NCBI GenBank assembly: GCA_039881145.1
Contig: JAYKKI010000037.1
Span: 18,912,501-18,976,500 of the forward strand
Source of the DNA: Druceiella hillmani
Taxonomy: Eukaryota; Arthropoda; Insecta; Lepidoptera; Hepialidae
Length of the DNA: 64,000 bases
Direction: 5' to 3'
In this document: piece by piece, positions 15,300-26,040 of the stretch
Numbering within the stretch: the stretch's first letter is position 1
Layout of the letters: each line of letters opens with the position of its first letter
Program-made: the position numbers and the translations under genes
Notes under the pieces: model-generated
Seen by the model: only the letters and a program-made list of their open reading frames with translations
Databases searched by the model: none
What the model was told of the DNA's origin: nothing

Positions 15300-16095
15300 T
15301 ATATAAAAGGCCGTGTCCCGATTAACATATCAATGCCCAGACCAAACCGCTATTGATATAGATTTGCATTTGGAGAGGGTGTTAATTTTATAATGGAAGC
15401 ATCGTTTAAGAAGGGATTATTCGAAATTCATCCCCTAAGGGGGTGAAAAGGTGTGACTAAAATTGTATGGGAAAAAATATATTTTTGTTAATCTTTATTC
15501 AACACTGGGTGTTCATGCTCTTTAACAAAAATAATGTTACCCGTGTTTCAGGATTTTTTGAGGTCCAATTTCTAAGAGGGTGAAAGAGGTAGAAAAGTTT
15601 GTATTGAAAAAAAAATATATATATATTTTTTTTTTTAATAACTTTTATTTAAAACTCGGTGTTCATGCTCTTTAATAAAAATGATGTCATCCGTGTTTCA
15701 GGATTTCCCGAGATACAACCTCTAAGGAGATGAAAAGGTTGGATAAATTTGTATGGGAAAAAATATTTTAATGGTATTTTTTACTCGAAACTTCGTGCTA
15801 ATTCTCTTCAATACAAATAACGTAACATATACATTAGAATTTTCCGAAAATCAGCACCTAGGGAGGTGAAAAAGGGTGGCAAAATTTTAATGGGGAAAAA
15901 TTATAACGGAAAATTTTTTAAAAAAATTTGACTTAATGTTTTTTAATACAAATAATGAAACAATTATTTAAGAATTTTCCTATATTCAACCACTAAGGAA
16001 GTGGAAAGGGTTGGCTAAATTTGTATGGGAAAAATTGTTATGGTAATTTTTATTTATAAATTTGTATTAATGCTTTTTAATACAAATAATGAAAA
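15300..16095. repeat. degenerate tandem repeat, about five units of 135-150 bp
   Basis: Five diverged units are marked by a CTAAGG-like then GTGAAAAGG-like motif starting at 15435, 15572, 15722, 15858 and 15992, giving periods of 137, 150, 136 and 134 bp. Each unit continues with a TTGTATGGGAAAAA block, then a T-rich block, then a TTCATGCTCTTTAA or TAATGCTTTTTAATACAAATAATG block. The non-repeated left edge (15308-15420, with GGCCGTGTCCCG and AACCGC phrases) resembles, from memory, a dispersed insect repeat whose internal part is tandemly amplified. I could not verify that resemblance. No frame is conserved between units. Confidence 0.7.
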
Positions 16096-16170
16096 AAGCA
16101 CAAAAATTAAATGTTACATCAGGTTCTATTGCTATATTTTCAAAAACTTTCTTTTCATTGGATTAGTAGC

Positions 16171-16211
16171 TTTATCGTGATGTGTGTTCAAAAAACACAC
16201 ATCACGATAAA
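16171..16211. repeat. perfect 18-bp inverted repeat, 5-nt loop
   Basis: Arms 16171-16188 and 16194-16211 are exact reverse complements (left arm TTTATCGTGATGTGTGTT) around CAAAA. Confidence 0.9.
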
Positions 16212-16325
16212 AGATAAAAATGCAGAAAAATTTATTTTTGTACTTTTTGTTTCTTATTATTATGTCCCCTTAAATATTTTTTTACAAATGTTTTCGATCT
16301 ACCGACACGCGAATTCTACAATTTT

Positions 16326-16592
<267 letters not shown>

Positions 16593-16611
16593 GGTTATGG
16601 GCCTTACGCTC
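16593..16611 (+). promoter_or_regulatory. primer binding site, initiator tRNA-Met half molecule
   Basis: GGTTATGGGCC directly follows the LTR. This is the reverse complement of the anticodon-loop end (CCCATAACC) of the 39-nt 5' half of insect initiator tRNA-Met, the primer described for Drosophila copia. It is not complementary to the tRNA 3' terminus used by most LTR elements. The next bases (TTACGC) match only partly. Confidence 0.8.
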
Positions 16612-16742
16612 ATAATTTCGCGTTAAAATAGTTTTTTTTTGCAATATTATCCAGTGAAACGGACGTGATAGAACTGTATAGTGACAGACTGTTGTTATTT
16701 TGCCGTATTATCGCAGGGTACAAGATTAAGTGCAACGCAAAA

Positions 16743-17489
16743 ATGACTGCTAACTATCTTGTCAATGTGCCGAAGTTTACGGGGCGCGATAACTACAATG
16801 AATGGTGTTTCGCGGCGGAGAATTTTTTAATTCTTGAAGGCATGAAACATTGTGTCAAGCCAGAATAAAATCAAGAAATAAAAACCGCAGATGACGAAAA
16901 AACCAGAGCGAAATTGATTATGACGATCGACCCATCATTATACGTTCACGTGAGAAATGTTTCATCATCCAAAGAAATGTGGGAGAAGCTGAGACAATTA
17001 TTCGCTGACAGTGGATTTTCACGACGGATAAGTCTACTAAGGAATTTGATTTCGATTCGCCGAGAGAATTGCAGTTCGATGACGTCTTACGTAACGCAGA
17101 TTATTGATACAGCACAGAAACTCAGCGGAACAGGTTTTGAAATCAACGATTTATGGACAGGATCATTGCTATTAGCGGGATTGCCTGATCGATTTTCCCC
17201 TATGATCATGGCAATAGAGCATTCCGGCATTCCTATAACGGCAGATTCCATCAAAACAAAACTGTTGGATATGGATTTGGCAAGTCATGAAGAGAGTGAA
17301 GTTAGCGGTGCATTTGCTATTCAGTCTAAAAAGAAAAACAACACAAATTTGTCTATGGCCAGAAAAAGTAATGTTGGTAGAACTGATATGTCAAATGTAA
17401 AACAGATAAAATGCTATCGCTGTAAACAAATCGGCCACTACAAAAGTCAGTGTAAAAACGAAAATAACTCGTCAAATCAGAAAAATTAG
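16743..17489 (+). pseudogene. Copia gag (capsid and nucleocapsid), two in-frame stops
   Basis: Gag packages the element RNA in cytoplasmic virus-like particles. I choose the ATG at 16743 because the protein from there starts MTANYLVNVPKFTG and continues NYNEW, the usual opening of Copia Gag with its conserved Trp. After a TAA at 16866 the same frame continues through the UBN2-like capsid region (KLIMTIDPSLY, MWEKL) to a CX2CX4HX4C zinc knuckle starting at Cys 17412 (CYRCKQIGHYKSQC). The frame then ends at TAG 17487. Both stops are in the one reading frame. The TAA sits inside a conserved region and is a lesion. The TAG lies between the knuckle and protease, where a designed gag/pol boundary is conceivable, but Copia families normally lack one. 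Confidence 0.85.
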
Positions 17490-17495
17490 GAGAGA

Positions 17496-18398
17496 ATGCA
17501 ATCAAATGCTTTTAGCGCAGTGTTTTTGAGTGGAAACTTCAACAAAGATGAATGGTATACCGACTCGGGCGCAAGTGTACACCTCACAGCCAATGAAAGT
17601 TGCGTTATGAATGCACAATATGAACAAAACAGAGAAATAATTGTTGCTAACAGTGATAAGGTGTCAATATTGTGTTCTGGAGATGTGAAAATTACGACTA
17701 CAACAGAAAATCATCATTACGACATTGAAGTACGCAACGTATTATGTGTACCAAGTCTGACAACAAACTTGTTATCAGTAAGCCAATTGATAATGAATGG
17801 TAACAATATCTCTTTTAACGAAAGTGGTTGCTCAGTTTACAACAAAAAGAATGACTTGGTCGCCACAGCAGCGTTAGTCAATGGTGTGTATAAAGTTAAT
17901 CTGCTAAAACAAGTTAGTTTAGCAGCATCAGTTGTGTCAGGAGTAACATGACATCGCAGATTATTACACGTAAATAAAGATTATATGAATCAGATGAAGA
18001 ACGCCGTCCAAGGTATGTCACTTGATGAAAAAGTTGACATTAGCAAATCTTCCTGTTCGACATGCTGTGAAGGTAAACAATCCAGGTTACCGTTCAAGAG
18101 CACTGGTCAGAGAAGCAGTAACTTACTAGATATTGTCCATACGGATATATGTGGACCTATGGAGAATGTGTCTTTAGGTGGCTCAAGATACTTCTTGTTG
18201 TTTGTTGATGATCATAGTCGGATGACATTTGTTTATTTTCTGAAACACAAGAATGAGGCTTTGAAGTATTTCAAGATGTTTAAAGCTCAAGTGGAAAATG
18301 AAACAAAAAGAAAAATCAAAGTATTAAGAAGTGATAATGGGCTGAATGAAACATCAGAAGACCAATCCATACACTCCTCAACAAAATGGATTGTGTGA
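17496..18398 (+). pseudogene. Copia protease and N-terminal integrase, stop and deletion
   Basis: This continues the gag frame. The aspartic protease motif TDSGAS is present with its catalytic Asp at 17562, followed by the LLSVSQL segment. A TGA at 17949 replaces the Trp expected just before the HRRL motif of the integrase zinc-binding domain (GAG pre-integrase region). The rest of the HHCC domain (CSTCCEGKQ) follows. The integrase core then shows HTDICGP with first catalytic Asp at 18144 and RSDNG with second Asp at 18333. The frame is lost just after this. From the second Asp to the catalytic Glu (18397, in the other frame) is 64 nt, against 108 nt for D-35-E spacing, so about 44 nt are missing and the reading is shifted. 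Integrase activity is therefore abolished. Confidence 0.87.
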
Positions 18399-20118
18399 AC
18401 GATTCAATCGTACAATAGTAGAAAAAGCCAGATGTCTACTATTTGATGCAGGTTTAGGCAAAGAGTTCTGGGGTGAAGCCACGAATACTGCAGTGTATCT
18501 GCAGAATCGAATTGTGGCAGCAGCATTAAACAATAGAACCCCATATGAGCTGTGGACTGGCTCTAAACCTGATATAAGTAATATAAGAATCTTCGGAAGC
18601 ACTGTTATGGTCCATGTTGCAAAAGAAAAGAGGAAGAAGTGGGACAAGAAGTCGTCCAAATGTATTTTCATTGGATATCCAGATAATATAAAAGGATACA
18701 GAGTGTACAATCCAGAAACAAAGACTGTAACAACCAGTAGAGACGTGATCATCATCGAGAAGGAATCAAATCCTGAGCATCTCAGCGAAGTGCAAGTTCA
18801 GAATGTTGATTCAGTGGGGAATAGAGAGAAGTCTGATGATCCCGAATCAAGATCTAGCCAAAGTTCGCCTGAGCAACATAAGAGTATGTCAACATCCAGT
18901 CAAAATGACTCTGAAAGTTTTTTAAACAGTTCACAGTCTGATAATGAGACATATGTTTCAAGCGACTATGAGGATGCAGACAGCACACTCGAAGAGGTTC
19001 AAGCGAATAGCCCACAATCGCGGCCTACAAGGACAAGGAAGGCACCAGAGAAATTTGGGTTATCTAACCTGTGTGTTGACAGTGAAACATATGACGATGC
19101 GGCTGGCTTGTCAGTACATGATGCCTTGAATGGACCGGAGAGGGATCAGTGGCAGTCGGCAATGCAAGAAGAGTTACAGTGTTTTAAAGAAAATGATGCG
19201 TGGGAGTTAAGTGAAGCTCCAAAAGATGGTAGAGTTGTACAGTGCAAGTGGGTGCTTCATAAAAAATACGATAGTGAGAATAAAGTTCGTTTTCGTGCGC
19301 GATTAGTAGCTAAAGGTTTTTCGCAAATCAAAGGTGTGGACTTTACAGAAACTTTTTCTCCAGTAGTGAGACATACCACCTTGAGGTTACTTTTTGCATT
19401 GTCAGTAAAACTAGGTTTAAGTACTACACATCTAGATGTAACAACTGCTTTCTTGAATGGTACTCTTGAGGAAAGTATTTATATGCAAATACCAAAAGGT
19501 TTTTCTGAAAAACCTAAGAATGGTCAGGTACTTAAATTAAAAAAGACCATTTATGGATTAAAACAGTCCTCAAGAGCATGGAACAAGAAAGTAGATGAGT
19601 GTTTATTAAATATGAATTATACTCAATCAAAGATAGAACCTTGTATGTATACAAAAATGCAAGATCAATTGAAAACTATTGTAACATTATTTGTTGACGA
19701 TTTCTTTATTTCCTCAAATGATATTTCTGAGACAAAAATTTTGAAGCAAATGTTTGCTAGTCAGTTTAAAATTAAAGACTTAGGAGAAATAAAGAAGTGT
19801 CTTGGAGTAAATGTAAATGTTGATAAATCTGAGCAAATAGTCACCTTAAGTCAAAGAGATTATATTGATCAGCTGTTGCATAAGTTTAATATGAGTCAAT
19901 GCAAACCTGTTAGAACACCAATGGAGCTTCAGTTAAATTTATCTAATAATGAGCATTGTATAGATAATTTTCCATATCAACAAATCATAGGAAGTTTAAT
20001 GTATCTGGCTGTATTGACGAGACCTGATATTGTATGTGCAGTAGCCTTTTTAAGTCAATTTAATACCTGTTTTTCCAAAGAGCATTGTGCCTATGTAAAG
20101 CGATTATTGAGATATTGA
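18346..20118 (+). pseudogene. Copia integrase C-terminus and reverse transcriptase
   Basis: A 590-codon frame. It opens with PYTPQQNG and CERFN around the integrase catalytic Glu, then the integrase C-terminal region (ELWTGSKP, IFGS, KCIFIGY), then an acidic, Ser-rich linker at about residues 160-225. The RVT_2 reverse transcriptase follows. Visible motifs are CKWVLHKK, ARLVAKGFSQ, TFSPVVR, HLDVTTAFLNG with the first catalytic Asp, IYGLKQSSRAW, FVDDF at about 19690-19704 with two catalytic Asp, then GSLMYLA and TRPDI. All RT catalytic residues are present. Phe replaces the usual Tyr of YVDD. The frame closes at TGA 20116 just before the RT/RNase H junction, with homologous sequence continuing in the same frame beyond it. 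Confidence 0.92.
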
Positions 20119-20645
20119 AAATATACTAGAAGTTACGGTCTGAAGTATTCAGCTGAAGGAAGCTCAATATTGGAAAGTACCAGAGGTTTTGTAGATTCTG
20201 ATTGGGGAGGGAACGAAATTGATAGGAGATCATACACTGGAATTTGTTTTACTTTATCAGGCTGTGTAATATCATGGGAAACGAAAAAAAACAGAAAACT
20301 GTTGCGCTGTCTAGTAGTGAAGCAGAATATATGGCAATTACAGAAGCTTGCAAAGAAGCAGTTTACTTAAGAAATTTGATATATGAAATTACACAAAAAT
20401 ATTATATTATTGATATTTTTAATGACAACCAAAGTGCACAAAAGTTGATTGTTAATCCAGTTTTCCACAAAAGAACCAAGCACATAGACATTAGATATCA
20501 TTTTTGTAGAGAATGTGTAGCAAATAATATTGTGAATGTTAAGTATTTACCAACGGCTGAAATGCCTGCAGAATTGTTCACCAAAAGTTTATGTTCTGTT
20601 AAACATTATAAATTTTTAGATATGTTAGGTGTACAAATTGTTTAA
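20119..20645 (+). pseudogene. Copia RNase H, one frameshift
   Basis: The RNase H domain begins in the RT frame (GFVDSDWGG, catalytic Asp; RRSYTG) and shifts to another frame in an eight-A run near 20283-20290. It continues there with SSSEAEYMA (catalytic Glu), DNQSA (catalytic Asp) and KHIDIRYHF, ending LDMLGVQIV at the natural C-terminus at 20645. Apart from the shift the domain is intact, 28 bp before the polypurine tract. Confidence 0.9.
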
Positions 20646-20672
20646 ATTTTAGTTTAGGCATATTATAGATAT

Positions 20673-20680
20673 AGTGGGGG
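20673..20680 (+). promoter_or_regulatory. polypurine tract of the Copia element
   Basis: AGTGGGGG immediately precedes the 3' LTR and would prime plus-strand DNA synthesis. Its position abutting the LTR defines the LTR start at 20681. Confidence 0.85.
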
Positions 20681-20797
20681 TGTTGTAATGTTAATATCAA
20701 AAATATGAAACTAGTGCTGCCATCTATGTACAACAATGTGTAACTTTACTTTACAATAAGTTAGTCGTTCTACTGCCTTTGTGTAAAATGTTGTTCA

Positions 20798-20803
<6 letters not shown>
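20681..20803 (+). repeat. 3' LTR of the Copia element (123 bp)
   Basis: Begins TGTTGTAATG after the polypurine tract and ends AATTATA against the (AT)n tract. It matches the 5' LTR at 122 of 123 positions by eye. Confidence 0.92.
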
Positions 20804-20834
<31 letters not shown>

Positions 20835-20836
20835 TA
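20804..20836. repeat. (AT)n microsatellite, right part
   Basis: Continuation of the tract that is split by the Copia insertion. Confidence 0.9.
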
Positions 20837-21443
20837 TGAGCGTTGAAAATACGTTGAAATACTTTTAAGTACGTGGAAAACCTAAGAAATAATAATAATG
20901 ATTTTAGTTGGCTACTACCAAAAATGTATGCAAAAAACATTAAGTATGCCTAAATTGTATGCAAAATTATTTTCGTATCCTTTGAACTACGGATCTCATA
21001 ACCTTTGAATTCTACATAATTAAATAACGTATCTTAACGGAGCATAAATATGTTAAAATATGAGGTAAATTCTTTGCAGTGCCATTTAAAAAGGAGAAGA
21101 CGTTAAACTACACGAGAAAAAGAGAAAATCATTATGCCCTCTAGTAATGAGTGAGGTGAGCATTTTGAGCACCTATTAACTTAGCCAATAGTATGGAAAT
21201 ATTTTTTAATAATTATTTTAATTTCTTTTTTCTTATTGAAAATTAAACGAAATATAAATATATTACCTTCATTGTTCATATAGCTGAAACAGTTAAAATT
21301 AGCTTATGATTTAATACAATGTGGGTAGAATCCTCCAAAAGGAATGAGATTACACATTCTAGTCCCATAGCAATTGAATTAAATATATAGCCCGACTACA
21401 GTCTTCAATTATCAATATTGTTTGTCCCTCCTTATATATATTA

Positions 21444-21474
<31 letters not shown>

Positions 21475-21481
21475 ATAAATA

Positions 21482-21530
<49 letters not shown>

Positions 21531-22439
21531 GTGTGTATGTATGTATATTTCAGCAGTATTTCTTCATCCTTATTGAATATGTGTGTGTTTTTCTGCTTAA
21601 ATAGCAAAATATGTCATTATACACATATCTGTAATATATTTCTAGCAAAGGATAAAGAAAATATGACTTTATAAATTATATTCTATGAAAGCATATTATC
21701 CTTTGCTCTTTTGTGCTATCCGTTAAACTTTTACGAATGTACTTCATTCGTTTAGGGAATATTTCCAATGAATATTGAAAGGGTAAATACTTTAAGAGTC
21801 ACAGTCGTTCAAGTAAGAGCCAACTTTAGTGAGATTGGTTTAAAAAAATATGCTATTCAAAGCTAAAAATATAATATTAAAGTACAATCTGTCATAATTA
21901 TATGAAGGAGACAAATAATGTGTCTTGCGAATACACAGTCTGAATTTTTTTAAATAGATATTCTCTGGTCATTATATATAAACCGTAGTCAAGAAAATCT
22001 TAATGAATTGTACTTTGTACCACACAAATATTTGGAAGTAATTTAAAGTTGTCATCACGATAAAATTAGCCCAAATTTTAATATCGATACAAACTTATTG
22101 GGTTACAGTATGGAAATAGTAGACTTGGGTTTATATATATGTATATATAACTTACGGAGCGTAGACTTACCACTTCTGGTACTTTCCAATTTAATTTTGA
22201 AAGCTTTTGCGTTTTTATGATCATTAACTTTTTACTCATTTTGCGTTATATAATATTTATTGGAAAGATTACTATTATACTTGCTCGTGAAACAATATTT
22301 TACCTTCACTTTTTCTTACTAGGGTTCCCTAATTCAAAATACAGAGTAAGAATGGCCACAAAATGAGGAAGTTTTTATGTCCCTCTCCCCCTTCTATGGC
22401 CCCAAAAAATAGCTTGTTTGATATTTACCTAAAAAAGAG
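20837..22439. other. A+T-rich DNA, no gene recognised
   Basis: Only short frames occur. One (AT)n tract with ATAC and GTGTGTATGT interruptions lies at about 21435-21545. Confidence 0.55.
21435..21545. repeat. (AT)n microsatellite with GT tail
   Basis: AT tract interrupted by AATAAAT and ATAC, grading into TGTGTGTATGTATGTA. Confidence 0.9.
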
Positions 22440-22678
22440 TAGAGTTGCGTGCGCCACAAATCGAGTCGTATTGTATGAATGAGAGTGGCCGTTACACCTA
22501 CATGATTAATTAATAAGGCGTCGGAAGTATCAAACACGTCCAAAGAGGCTATCGCGCGTCACGCGAAGCGAACCAACTCGTTTCGCACGCGCACACTCGA
22601 TATGAGCAGGTGCGCAAATGGCCTCGCTAAAAATCCGCCAAAAGCGTCAGCGTGACAAGATTCTAACCACAGTATCTA

Positions 22679-22680
<2 letters not shown>
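22440..22680. other. CpG-rich islet
   Basis: This is a local rise in G+C with many CpG dinucleotides (ATCGCGCGTCACGCG, CGCACGCGCACACTCG, GCGTCAGCGTGAC) in otherwise A+T-rich DNA. No open frame of note and no recognised domain. It could be a promoter of an unseen transcript or the 5' end of a retroelement. It stops at an (AT)n tract. Confidence 0.5.
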
Positions 22681-22682
<2 letters not shown>

Positions 22683-22740
<58 letters not shown>

Positions 22741-22742
22741 TA
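22683..22742. repeat. (AT)n microsatellite
   Basis: AT tract directly abutting the Penelope-like repeat copy that starts at 22741. Confidence 0.92.
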
Positions 22743-22852
22743 TCTTTGCTAATAGCCCACCAGAAGATGTTGTAATACAACGAAACTTACGTCGTGGTAA
22801 AGAAATTAAATAAAGTAGAAATAATACTACATCACGTAGTTTCATTTAATTG
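22741..22852 (+). mobile_element. Penelope-like repeat fragment, copy A
   Basis: One of the dispersed copies sharing the order ATCTTTGCTAATAGCCCACC, GAAGATGTTGTAATACAACG, AAAC, GTCGTGGTAAAGAA, then TAGAAATAATACTACATCACG and TAGTTTCATTTAATTGT. Other copies are at 31102-31423, 52182-52385 and 63266-63335. The first 60 bp carry the hammerhead-like motif annotated separately. I infer a Penelope-like element or a non-autonomous derivative from the motif (hammerheads are known from Penelope-like retroelements) and from the tandem and inverted arrangement of the 31.1-kb copies. No Penelope reverse transcriptase or GIY-YIG endonuclease is present in the window. Confidence 0.6.
22757..22797 (+). ncRNA. 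degenerate type I hammerhead ribozyme-like motif, copy A
   Basis: Stem I CCAC/GTGG (22757-22760 and 22794-22797) brackets the core. The first core strand reads CAGAAGA, where the hammerhead consensus is CUGANGA, so U4 is changed to A. Stem II is GTTG/CAAC around TAATA, with one extra T before it. GAAA follows, then a short stem III region CTTACG and the cleavage triplet GTC immediately before GTGG. The U4 change predicts an inactive copy. Confidence 0.5.
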
Positions 22853-23123
22853 TAAAATGAATGAATTTCTAGAAGATTAATGCCAAATATATTCAAACAA
22901 GTTTCATTTTAACGTCTAAAGAAGTAATAAAAAAAGAAAAGAAGATAAACCAAGTAAATAAGTAAAATGATAAAAGATTTAAATTTAATTATTCCGTTTC
23001 ATTAATGGAAATATAGAAATATATAACAACAAAATCTTATAATGTTCTACAAAACAAAATGCTTAGAAATGATTTACTTTAATATATCTAAGAAAAGATT
23101 AATAAATATTAAATATACACACA

Positions 23124-23176
23124 CATATATATATACATATATATATATGTATATGTATGGGAAATAATGTTACCCG

Positions 23177-23258
<82 letters not shown>

Positions 23259-23264
23259 TATACA

Positions 23265-23331
<67 letters not shown>
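23124..23331. repeat. long (AT)n microsatellite
   Basis: About 200 bp of AT with ATAC and ATGT interruptions, preceded by ACACACACAT and broken by a short non-AT segment at 23156-23180. All Tyr-Ile frames here are artefacts of the repeat. Confidence 0.92.
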
Positions 23332-23333
<2 letters not shown>

Positions 23334-23394
23334 TTTGGTACAACAAATACTATTATTTATAGTCTGAATCATATAGTATAGCCATGTTATTTCC

Positions 23395-23621
23395 TGTCAA
23401 CCTCGGTATTTGTAAGAAAATTTCATATTCCCTTCACGCAATACAATTTTCGCCAGAACAGTCAGAGACAAATCATCTCGAGTGCAGCGATAAAACTTAC
23501 CCCCGGGTAAATGTCCACATACTTTATAAAATAAAAGCCGCTTTTGACGTGCGTCATTTGCGGCTTATTTTTATAAATAACCACAAACTGAGTCTCCCGT
23601 TGGGTGTTGCCAACCGTGACA
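23395..23621. repeat. possible solo LTR
   Basis: This 227-bp segment starts TGTCAACCTCGG and ends CAACCGTGACA, giving 5-bp inverted ends TGTCA/TGACA. It is flanked by TTCC and TTCA, a 4-bp near-match that could be a target duplication. G+C is higher than the surroundings. A TATAAAATA box-like motif at 23525 and a strong hairpin (AAGCCGC/GCGGCTT with inner GACG/CGTC, 23534-23564) lie inside. The 90-codon plus-strand frame over it (23384-23656) has no domain. It may also be an unrelated hairpin-bearing element. Confidence 0.35.
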
Positions 23622-23659
23622 TTCACGTTTTCTTTCACCCCTCAAATTCAATTTAGGGT

Positions 23660-24020
23660 ATGGAGGAAAACGTAGTAACTTAACTGAATAACTTTTATTG
23701 TCAGAATGATTGATACTTGATCTTTAATCAGTATTTTTATTCATAGAAACTTCTTGGTTCTTTATCACCAAGAAATTCGTGAGTGTTAATTTTATTGCGT
23801 TAAATTTATATATTCTGCCATAAAATAAAACCTCTAGTGAAAGTTTAAATTTATGATACTATATTTTAGTAATTTCACTAATCTTTATCTAATGTTTTAG
23901 TAATTTGACTAAGCTGTTTGTGAGGGGTGAGTAAATGTGTATTTTTATATGCTTTCAAAAATTTCGATATCAAATTATATACTTTTTATTATATAAAATA
24001 CTTTAACTATGTACTTATTA
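23660..24020. other. A+T-rich DNA, no LTR found for the neighbouring Copia
   Basis: I looked here for a 3' LTR of the minus-strand Copia element by comparison with 27340-27520 and found no shared block, so that element lacks a recognisable 3' end. Confidence 0.5.
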
Positions 24021-25000
24021 TTATAGAAACGGATAAAACATTAACGCGCTAATCAATTTTTGATATAGTAACTGTCTTTTAACATCTTTCTTTATCATTT
24101 TAGGTTTCTCTAGCTTGACAAGACTATCCATCGGAGTCATTACAGGAGTCATTACATTAAACTCACTCATACCATATCGATCTAAAATCTTTTCAATATA
24201 CAATCCTTGATTTAAATATACTCTGTTTCCTTTATATTTTTTAAACTCAATACCCAAGCAAGTACTAATTTTTCCCAGATCTTTCATATCAAACGCATTC
24301 ATCAATTCTTTTTTCACATCATTCATCTACATATATAGCAATTAACATCATTTTGTGACCAAATACCCATGAATCTTGAGGCATTGACTCAAAACCTATA
24401 GATTTTGACGTACTAGTTAGATTTTTATGCCATTGTAAATCTGACTGGCGCAAACCATATAACGACTTCTTTAACAGACATGCTTCATCTCTATTTTCCA
24501 CAATTTAGCGATTTAGATAATTTTCTTACTTTGGAAAATTTTTCCACGTGATCCTATCTTCCTTTTAGTAACGATTTTATCTAGTACATCACTTATTTGA
24601 TTAGGTACCTCTATACAGACTTCTTCGTCTAATGTACCCTTCAAATAAGCAGTCACTACGACCATTTGATGGATTTCTGGTCCGATTTCTACTGATAGTG
24701 CTGCTATGAATCTGATGGAAGAAGATCTTACAACTTGGGATGATATCTCGTGAAAATCCTACCCTGGTCGTTGAAAACAACCTTTAGCAAACAAACGAAC
24801 TTTCTTTCCAGTAGTTTTACTTGTGAATAACAATATGTTGCCAATCACTCTTCGATCTGGTGGTCGTGGCATTACATTCCACGTTTCAATTTTTATTTGA
24901 GCTAGATGTTTCATCTTCTAGCGCGTTTCTCCAATCTGCCAAATCATTCGTTCTTTCAGCTTCTTGCCAAGACATTGGATCAGTTGTTATTATACCAACT
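24021..25000 (-). pseudogene. Copia reverse transcriptase remnant
   Basis: On the minus strand, in order, are a degraded palm start (RLFAKGC, then EIS, then SIRFIAALSVE, near 24850-24690), TAYLKGTLDEEV (around 24640), KKSLYGLRQSDLQWHK (within 24319-24501), and YVDE at 24319-24330. There the YVDD box is broken by a small frameshift. The sequence continues as DMKDLGKISTCLGIEF (24021-24326) and ends at LISALMFYPF, where intact Copia RT has GSLMYL. The RNase H domain expected downstream is absent. Confidence 0.82.
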
Positions 25001-25299
25001 GACATTTTAACTTCCGATTCCTCATCTTCTGGATCACCTTCTGTCATTGTTCTGTCATGCTGCTAGTATTGATATTCCTCTTGGGGTCTCTTTACCAGAA
25101 CTGTACGTATAAGCCTCGGTCCCCCTCTTCTTCCTTTTCCAGGTTCTATTATTCTTTCCCATGACACTGTTGAATTTCTTTTTCTTGTTAACCTAATATT
25201 GGTTTGTTTCCAAATCTTCATGTATATTCTCAAGCGATTTTCTCACTCTAGACTCTTCTTACAGCTTTTATATTTGATCTGTGCTCCTTTTCTTTCTCT

Positions 25300-26040
25300 T
25301 TATTCAGATGATATTATATTTTAGTAATTTGACTAATCTTTATATATACTCCTACCTTCTTTATCTTCACTGTCAAGGATCTCCTCGTATTGATTATCAA
25401 ATGCACTTTCTTTCATGAAATTAACGTCTCGTGTTATAACAATTCTCTTAGTTTTAGGGTCGTAAATTCTGTAAGCTTTAGATTGTTTGTCATATGCCAT
25501 GAAGATGCCAACTTCCGAATTAGAGTCGAATTTAACTATCTATGTCCACTTTTCTTTATAGTAAAGTTTTGCTCCAAATGCTTTCATATAAATTACTGTA
25601 GGCGTCTTCCCTTTTCATACAGTGCAAGGTATTTTACCTTTAAATGCAATAGTAAGACATCGATTTCTTATAAAATTAGCAGTATTTACAGCTTCAGCCC
25701 AAAAACGTGGAGGGCTTCCTGCTTGACGCATCATGCATCGCGCCATCTAAATCAGCGTTCTATTTTTTCTTTCGGAAACACCATTCTGCTGGGGTATGTA
25801 TGGAACAGTTAATCTTCTTGTAATTCCTTCTTTCTTCAAGAAATCATCAAATTCTTTATTCACATACTCTCTTCTCATGTGTACTGTCTCTAATAAATTA
25901 TTCTGCGATCTTTATTTCCTTTAGGAAATTAAGTTAATGTTTATTTCCTTTAGGAAATTTAGGTTTGCATGTAAATTTTTGACTTATACATATCTCACAC
26001 TCTGACAATTTTTAACCGTCATATAACTTCAGACCATGTA
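25300..26040 (-). pseudogene. Copia integrase remnant with internal deletion
   Basis: The minus strand reads a zinc-binding tail (CEICISQKF near 25990), then jumps to the segment just before the catalytic Glu (REYVNKEFDDFLKK, then YIPQQNGVSERKNRT at about 25805-25755). The catalytic Glu codon is near 25771. Integrase C-terminal signatures follow (FWAEAVNTANFIRNR, then FGAK and a GIF-like box). The part holding the first two catalytic Asp is missing. A duplicated phrase TTTCCTTTAGGAAAT at about 25916 and 25948 lies at the deletion edge. Confidence 0.75.

Noticed and set aside
18378..18755. 125-codon minus-strand frame inside the Copia pol region
   Set aside because: It is antisense to conserved integrase sequence and has no domain of its own.
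25390..25812. 140-codon plus-strand frame
   Set aside because: It is the antisense shadow of the minus-strand Copia integrase remnant.
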